Origin: Botryobacter ruber
GTDB lineage: Bacteria > Bacteroidota > Bacteroidia > Cytophagales > Hymenobacteraceae
Direction of reading: 5' to 3'
DNA length: 64,000 nucleotides
Assembly (NCBI RefSeq): GCF_003347595.2
Contig: NZ_QCZK02000024.1
Span: forward strand, 310,001-374,000
Shown: in pieces, positions 60,121 to 64,000 of the stretch
Layout: every line of letters starts with the position of its first letter
Numbering within the stretch: the stretch's first letter is position 1
Made by a program: the position numbers and the translations under genes
Notes under the pieces: model-generated
The model's database searches: none
Told to the model about the DNA's origin: nothing
What the model saw: the letters and a program-made list of their open reading frames with translations, nothing else

Positions 60121-60226
60121 GTGCAGCAGCGGCTGTGGTGGCAGGAGCAGAATACTTTTTACAGATACACAGCCGATTCATAGGCACTATTTAATTCTGC
60201 TGCACCAGCCACCACAGCCTCTGCTC
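60121..60226. repeat. Inverted pair of R1 repeats
   Basis: Left arm 60121-60153 (GCAGCGGCTGTGGTGGCAGG), right arm 60193-60226 (CACCAGCCACCACAGCCTCT); near-complementary, loop about 39 bp. Confidence 0.75.
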
Positions 60227-60286
60227 AAAATTGTGGAAGCAGGTTTACGATAGTATGACAACTTATTTACCCAGGAAGGGCTTAAA

Positions 60287-60317
60287 AAAAATGCCCGGCA
60301 AGTACGCCAGGCATTTT
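60287..60317 (-). terminator. Terminator after the panC-to-metallopeptidase cluster
   Basis: AAAATGCCCGGC pairs with GCCAGGCATTTT (one mismatch); on the minus strand it is followed by a T-rich run. Confidence 0.75.
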
Positions 60318-60349
60318 GTCTGTATTCTAAATGTATCGTTTATTTTGAT

Positions 60350-61030
60350 TTAGTCACGCCGCCCGAGCAGCAACGATGCGTAGTAAAGCAGTGTGGCCAG
60401 CGAGCCCAGTGCCGCCACCACATAGGTTAAGGCAGCCCATTTCAGGGCATCTTTAGACAGGCCGTACTCCTGCTGCGTTACAATGTTGTTGTTCCTGATC
60501 CAGGCCAGCGCTCGCTTACTTGCGTCAAACTCTACAGGCAAGGTCACAAAGCTGAAGATGGTGGTAAGCGCGAACAGCGATACACCTATCGCCAGTGGCA
60601 CCGGCGTAGACTGCAGCATGAAAATACCGATCAGGATAATCCACTGCATGTAACGGGAGGCAATGCTCAGTGCAGGCACCATGGCCGAACGGAACTTCAG
60701 GAAGCTGTACGCTTTGGCATGTTGCACAGCGTGGCCACATTCGTGCGCGGCTACCGCTGCGGCGGCGGCACTGCGCGCTTCATACACGTATTCGCTCAGG
60801 TTTACCGTTTTATCGGCCGGGTTGTAATGGTCCGTTAAACGGCCTGCCACCGAAATTACCCGCACATCGGTAATGCCATGGTCGGCCAGCATCATTTCCG
60901 CTATCTCGCGGCCCGTGTGACCGGACTGCAGCGGAATTTCGGAGTATTTTTGAAATTTACTTTTCAATCGCCAGCTAACCAGCATACTGGCCAGCATAAA
61001 TACGATGACTATTATATATATTCCAGGCAT
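60350..61030 (-). CDS. Membrane zinc metallopeptidase (Zn_protease_2 type)
   Basis: A 226-residue membrane protein with zinc-binding HECGH at residues 96-100, an N-terminal helix (3-20) and two or three C-terminal helices. FDASKRALAWI near the end is a conserved mark of this group of membrane proteases (YugP-like). Substrate unknown. It lies 8 bp after rfaE2 on the same strand, last gene of the cluster. Confidence 0.9.
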   Translation of the reverse strand: MPGIYIIVIVFMLASMLVSWRLKSKFQKYSEIPLQSGHTGREIAEMMLADHGITDVRVISVAGRLTDHYNPADKTVNLSEYVYEARSAAAAAVAAHECGHAVQHAKAYSFLKFRSAMVPALSIASRYMQWIILIGIFMLQSTPVPLAIGVSLFALTTIFSFVTLPVEFDASKRALAWIRNNNIVTQQEYGLSKDALKWAALTYVVAALGSLATLLYYASLLLGRRD

Positions 61031-61038
61031 AGCTATAC

Positions 61039-61527
61039 TTATTTAGTTTCTTGGTTCTCTATTTTCTTTACGATATTGGTTGTAGAATAGCCTTTTACCA
61101 GCGGCACAGTTTTTACTTCGCCTCCCCTGCCTAAAACGATTTCGTGCCCCACAATATTTTCGACACTATAATCGTCGCCTTTTACTAAAATATCAGGTTG
61201 CACGGCTTTTATAAGCTCGAGGGGTGTGTCCTGGTCGAAAAGCACTACCGCATCCACAAACAATAAGGATGCCATGACGCGTGCCCGTGACATTTCGTCC
61301 TGAAGCGGGCGGCTCGGACCTTTTATACGGCTAATGGAGCAGTCTGTGTTGAGTCCTAAGACTAATTTATCGCCAAGTTGTCGTGCTTTCTCCAGGTAAT
61401 CGACGTGGCCCAGGTGCAGCAGATCGAAGCAACCGTTGGTAAAAACAATTTTAAGGCCCTGGCGGCGCCAGGTTTGCAGCAGTTCCTGCAGTTGGGGGAG
61501 GGTTAGAATTTTATCCTTTGAGTTCAT
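61039..61527 (-). CDS. rfaE2: D-glycero-beta-D-manno-heptose 1-phosphate adenylyltransferase
   Basis: Activates heptose-1-phosphate to ADP-heptose for LPS core. The nucleotidyltransferase signature TNGCFDLLHLGHVDYL is intact, with IKGPSRP and the VKGDDYSVENIVG region also conserved. It is the stand-alone adenylyltransferase domain (162 residues from ATG at 61527), without the kinase half found in E. coli HldE. The frame extends to 61545, but MNSKDKIL is the better start. It overlaps the end of the flippase-like gene by 17 bp. Confidence 0.93.
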   Translation of the reverse strand: MNSKDKILTLPQLQELLQTWRRQGLKIVFTNGCFDLLHLGHVDYLEKARQLGDKLVLGLNTDCSISRIKGPSRPLQDEMSRARVMASLLFVDAVVLFDQDTPLELIKAVQPDILVKGDDYSVENIVGHEIVLGRGGEVKTVPLVKGYSTTNIVKKIENQETK

Positions 61528-62557
61528 GTGTTTGTGCTTTTGCATCTACAGCCTGTGCCACAGCGCTTGTACGCGGCCGCAGCATAGTTGCCATAAAGCT
61601 AAGCACTCCCATCAGAACAACCAAAAGCGTTTGCGAAGTATGGGCCAGCAGCGCATAAGCCATGCCTGCTTCTTTGGGCACACCATACAGCAACAGGGTA
61701 GTTTGCACAGCCAGATGATACACCCCTATACCACCCTGAACAGGCGCTGCCATCCCTAAACTGCCAATCACCAAAACAGATAAGCCGGCAGAGAATGAAA
61801 GACCGGAGGTAGCAGGCAGCGCATACAGCACCACGAGGCTCATGAAATAGAACATCACCCACACAAATACGGAATGGCTCCAGAAAGCAAACTGCTTATC
61901 TACTTTTGTAATACTGAAAATTCCCTGCAGCATTCCTTTTATAAAAGAAACAACACGTATAAAATAACTGTTGCGGCGCAGTTTGTTCAGAAACAGGAGT
62001 ATCAGCACAGCCACTGCCACCACACCGGCCAGCAACAGGCTGCCAAATACGTACAGCGTACTGAGGCCCTGTTCCACACTATTGTACTTCTCGGTAAAGG
62101 AACTGAAAAAGAAATCGCGGAGGCGGTCGAACTCGAAGAGCAGCGTTAAGCCCAAAGCCCCCAGCAGCATGAGCATGTCGATAAAACGTTCCGCGATCAC
62201 CGTTCCAAAACCGGTATTTACAGGCAGGTTATCAGTACGTTTCAGGACACTGCACCGCACCACTTCCCCCATCCGGGGCAGCACCAGGTTGGCAAGGTAA
62301 CCTATCATCATGGCATGGTAGGTATTGGCCAAGGACGGCTGGTAACCCGTTGGTTTTATCTGCAACTGCCAGCGGTAGGCCCTGCTTACATAAGCCACCA
62401 CTCCCATTACCAGCGAAACGATGATCCAGAAGTAGTTGGCATGCTTGAATTCGGCCCACATTCTTTCAAAGTCGAGTTCTCTGAGGGCATACCACATCAG
62501 AAAAACAGATACCCCCAGAAAGGAAATATACTTTAAAACAGAAAGCAGTTTGTTCAT
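61511..62557 (-). CDS. Flippase-like/LPG-synthase transmembrane domain protein (UPF0104)
   Basis: A 348-residue membrane protein with about eight helices, of the lysylphosphatidylglycerol-synthase TM/UPF0104 family. Marks: YRWQLQIKPTGY, GYLANLVLPRMGEVVRCSVL and GGIGVYHLAVQTTLLLYG. Members are thought to flip or move lipids or glycolipids. No catalytic LPG synthase domain is fused. It sits between panD and rfaE2 and overlaps the latter by 17 bp, suggesting coupling. Confidence 0.88.
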   Translation of the reverse strand: MNKLLSVLKYISFLGVSVFLMWYALRELDFERMWAEFKHANYFWIIVSLVMGVVAYVSRAYRWQLQIKPTGYQPSLANTYHAMMIGYLANLVLPRMGEVVRCSVLKRTDNLPVNTGFGTVIAERFIDMLMLLGALGLTLLFEFDRLRDFFFSSFTEKYNSVEQGLSTLYVFGSLLLAGVVAVAVLILLFLNKLRRNSYFIRVVSFIKGMLQGIFSITKVDKQFAFWSHSVFVWVMFYFMSLVVLYALPATSGLSFSAGLSVLVIGSLGMAAPVQGGIGVYHLAVQTTLLLYGVPKEAGMAYALLAHTSQTLLVVLMGVLSFMATMLRPRTSAVAQAVDAKAQTHELKG

Positions 62558-62566
62558 GCAGAAAAG

Positions 62567-62914
62567 CTATACCAGGCGGTTGTGCTGGTCGGGGAAAATT
62601 AAGGTTGGCTTGTGTGTTTTAGCGTCTTCGAACCGGATAGAACAATAGGAGATAACAATAACAATATCGCCCACCTGCACTTTGCGGGCAGCAGGCCCGT
62701 TTAAACATACCGTGCCTGTACTTCTTTCGCCTTTGATAACGTACGTCTCGAACCGCTCGCCGTTGTTAATATTAACAATCTGTACTTTTTCATTCTCCAC
62801 GATGTTGGCCGCATCCATCAGGTCCTCATCAATGGTAATGCTACCCACATAATGAAGCTCGGCCTGCGTAACCTTACACCGGTGAATTTTGGATTTTAAA
62901 ACCTCGATTTGCAT
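62567..62914 (-). CDS. panD: Aspartate 1-decarboxylase proenzyme PanD
   Basis: Makes beta-alanine from aspartate for pantothenate. The proenzyme self-cleaves between Gly24 and Ser25 (HYVGSITID) to give the pyruvoyl group. Lys-containing [23 protein letters not shown] and [11 protein letters not shown] are conserved. Start ATG at 62914 gives 115 residues; the frame extends to 62959 but the added residues are non-conserved. Next to panC, its pathway partner, and 9 bp before the flippase-like gene. Confidence 0.96.
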   Translation of the reverse strand: MQIEVLKSKIHRCKVTQAELHYVGSITIDEDLMDAANIVENEKVQIVNINNGERFETYVIKGERSTGTVCLNGPAARKVQVGDIVIVISYCSIRFEDAKTHKPTLIFPDQHNRLV

Positions 62915-63003
62915 GGTTTGGTAAAATAAAAGCGCAAAGTTATAGAATAAGCCGGACATTCACTATTAAAGGAAACGCAAGGCTCTTGTACAAGCTAAAC
63001 AAA

Positions 63004-63858
63004 CTACACTTCCTTTAAATTCACAAGCAGGTTATCGATAAGCCTTACCGGCCCTACATAGGCCGCAATGCAAAGCGCTACTTCCGGCAATGCCAGTACA
63101 TCCGTTACGGGTTGCATGGTTTTTGGATTGGCAATTTCAAAGTATTCCAGCTTTACCTGGTCTACCTGCTGCAGCGCACGGGCCACCTCTTCTTTTATTT
63201 CCGCAACGGATTTGCTGTGCAACTGTGCTTTCGCCAGCTGCAGTACCTTGTACAGGTTCACGGCCAGCTTGCGCTGCTCCGGGTCAAGCCTTTTGTTCCG
63301 CGACGACATCGCCAGCCCATCCTGCTCCCGCACTGTGGGGTAACATACCAGTTCCAGATCAAAACTCAGCGCCTGCACTATCTGCCGCACAATGGCCACC
63401 TGCTGCAGATCCTTTTGCCCGAAGTAGGCCCTGTGCGGCTGCACCAGGTTAAAAAACTTACTTACTACCGTCGCAACGCCACTAAAATGGCCCGGGCGGT
63501 GCTTTCCTTCCATCACGCCCTCCAGCTCTCCGAAACTAAATCGGAGCGGCGACTGTTCCGGATAAATATCCAATACTTCAGGCACAAACAGGTAGTCGCA
63601 GGCTACTGAGTTCAGTAATGCTATATCCTGTTCTAATGCGCGGGGATAGAGCTTATAGTCATCGGAGTTGTTAAACTGTATCGGATTGATAAAGATGCTA
63701 CAAACAGTAATATCATTTTCTTGTGCGGCGGCACGCAGCAGTTGCAGGTGCCCCTCATGCAAAGCACCCATAGTAGGTACAAAGCCGATGCTTTTTCCAC
63801 TGCAACGAAGTGCCTGTACAACTGCCCGGAGGGAATTCCCCTTCTCAATAACTTCCAT
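63004..63858 (-). CDS. panC: Pantoate-beta-alanine ligase PanC
   Basis: ATP-dependent joining of pantoate and beta-alanine to pantothenate. Motifs: FVPTMGALHEGHLQLL (HIGH-like, residues 26-41), SIFINPIQFN, RPGHFSGVATVV, FGQKDLQQ, MSSRNKRL. It has 284 residues, the family norm. First gene of the cluster panC-panD-flippase-rfaE2-metallopeptidase; with CoaE at 30.4 kb the window covers both ends of CoA synthesis. Confidence 0.97.
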   Translation of the reverse strand: MEVIEKGNSLRAVVQALRCSGKSIGFVPTMGALHEGHLQLLRAAAQENDITVCSIFINPIQFNNSDDYKLYPRALEQDIALLNSVACDYLFVPEVLDIYPEQSPLRFSFGELEGVMEGKHRPGHFSGVATVVSKFFNLVQPHRAYFGQKDLQQVAIVRQIVQALSFDLELVCYPTVREQDGLAMSSRNKRLDPEQRKLAVNLYKVLQLAKAQLHSKSVAEIKEEVARALQQVDQVKLEYFEIANPKTMQPVTDVLALPEVALCIAAYVGPVRLIDNLLVNLKEV

Positions 63859-63898
63859 GTGAGCGGATTTTTCTAAATTTTAAACCGGTGAAGGCCGA

Positions 63899-63906
63899 CA
63901 AAAGTA
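63899..63906 (-). promoter_or_regulatory. -7 promoter element of panC
   Basis: Minus-strand TACTTTTG, exact TAnnTTTG, 40 bp before the panC ATG. No clear -33 TTG. Confidence 0.55.
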
Positions 63907-63924
63907 ACTTATAGCCGAAAAAAT

Positions 63925-63955
63925 TGAAAATTAGAAAAATTTTGACTAATTTTGC
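63925..63955 (+). promoter_or_regulatory. Promoter pointing out of the window
   Basis: TTG (63925-63927), 20-bp spacer, TAATTTTG (63948-63955), exact consensus. It would drive a gene starting beyond 64000, divergent from panC. Confidence 0.7.
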
Positions 63956-64000
63956 ACGTCCCATTACTATTGCGTTTTAATTTTAATATCATATCCATGT

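Larger units (their letters stand above)
59688..60349. other. 662-bp intergenic region
   Basis: Contains the acyl-CoA dehydrogenase promoter, an AT-rich stretch to about 59850, an inverted R1 pair (60121-60226) and the metallopeptidase terminator. A 61-codon TTG-initiated frame at 59903-60088 has no protein character I can support. Confidence 0.6.

Overview
The window is chromosomal DNA of a Bacteroidota bacterium, most probably of the Cytophagales family Hymenobacteraceae (Pontibacter-like). The evidence is the promoter signature (TTG, about 19 bp, TAnnTTTG) before many genes, the near absence of Shine-Dalgarno sequences, two type IX secretion (T9SS) substrates with C-terminal sorting domains, a PorE-like OmpA/PD40 lipoprotein, a heptaprenyl/geranylgeranylglyceryl-phosphate synthase, the nusB...DUF1573-yajC-ybbR-coaE operon, and DUF4293, DUF4476 and AsmA proteins. 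The family-level placement is inferred from protein resemblance only. No phage, insertion sequence or CRISPR array was seen.

Layout. 1-7.9 kb: 3'-truncated prmC, ribD, free-methionine sulfoxide reductase, psd and cdsA (phospholipid synthesis), a CPBP protease, dusB and a DMT exporter. 8.1-16 kb: two large secreted T9SS proteins, a subtilisin-like protease and a polysaccharide-lyase-like protein. 16-26 kb: an NhaC antiporter with a periplasmic N-terminus, FemAB-like GNAT, histidine kinase, hemA, ArsR regulator, anmK, a Glu/Leu-type dehydrogenase and MscS. 26.5-36.7 kb: AsmA, a tandemly duplicated tRNA-Val unit, the coaE-ybbR-yajC-DUF1573-IDH-YtxH-nusB operon and leucine dehydrogenase. 36.8-48 kb: two ABC exporter half-transporters that look like a heterodimer, truA, thiolase, purM and small membrane or secreted proteins. 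48-64 kb: PorE-like lipoprotein, an Hdr-like Fe-S pair, tRNA-Phe, J-domain/TPR protein, holin-like/unknown/GGGPS operon, AraC regulator, acyl-CoA dehydrogenase, and a panC-panD-flippase-rfaE2-metalloprotease cluster. A promoter at the right edge drives a gene beyond the window.

The most unusual content lies between the genes. At least five short repeat families recur. R1 is about 30 bp (core GGCTGTGGTGGCAG), with 18 intergenic copies, several as inverted pairs, and four R1-like stretches inside coding sequence. R2 is a 16-bp tandem unit that carries stop codons in every frame and abuts gene ends. R3 is a 20-bp palindrome. R4 is a TGTCTGAA/AACAGGAT module. R5 is a GTGCTGAT repeat forming 33-bp inverted arms that begin exactly at the stop codons of two convergent genes. 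R1-R4 assemble into two composite blocks of the same order (6540-6900 and 51046-51502), each bounded by inverted R2 arrays. This looks like a non-autonomous, modular repeat system; its mobilising enzyme, if any, is not in this window.
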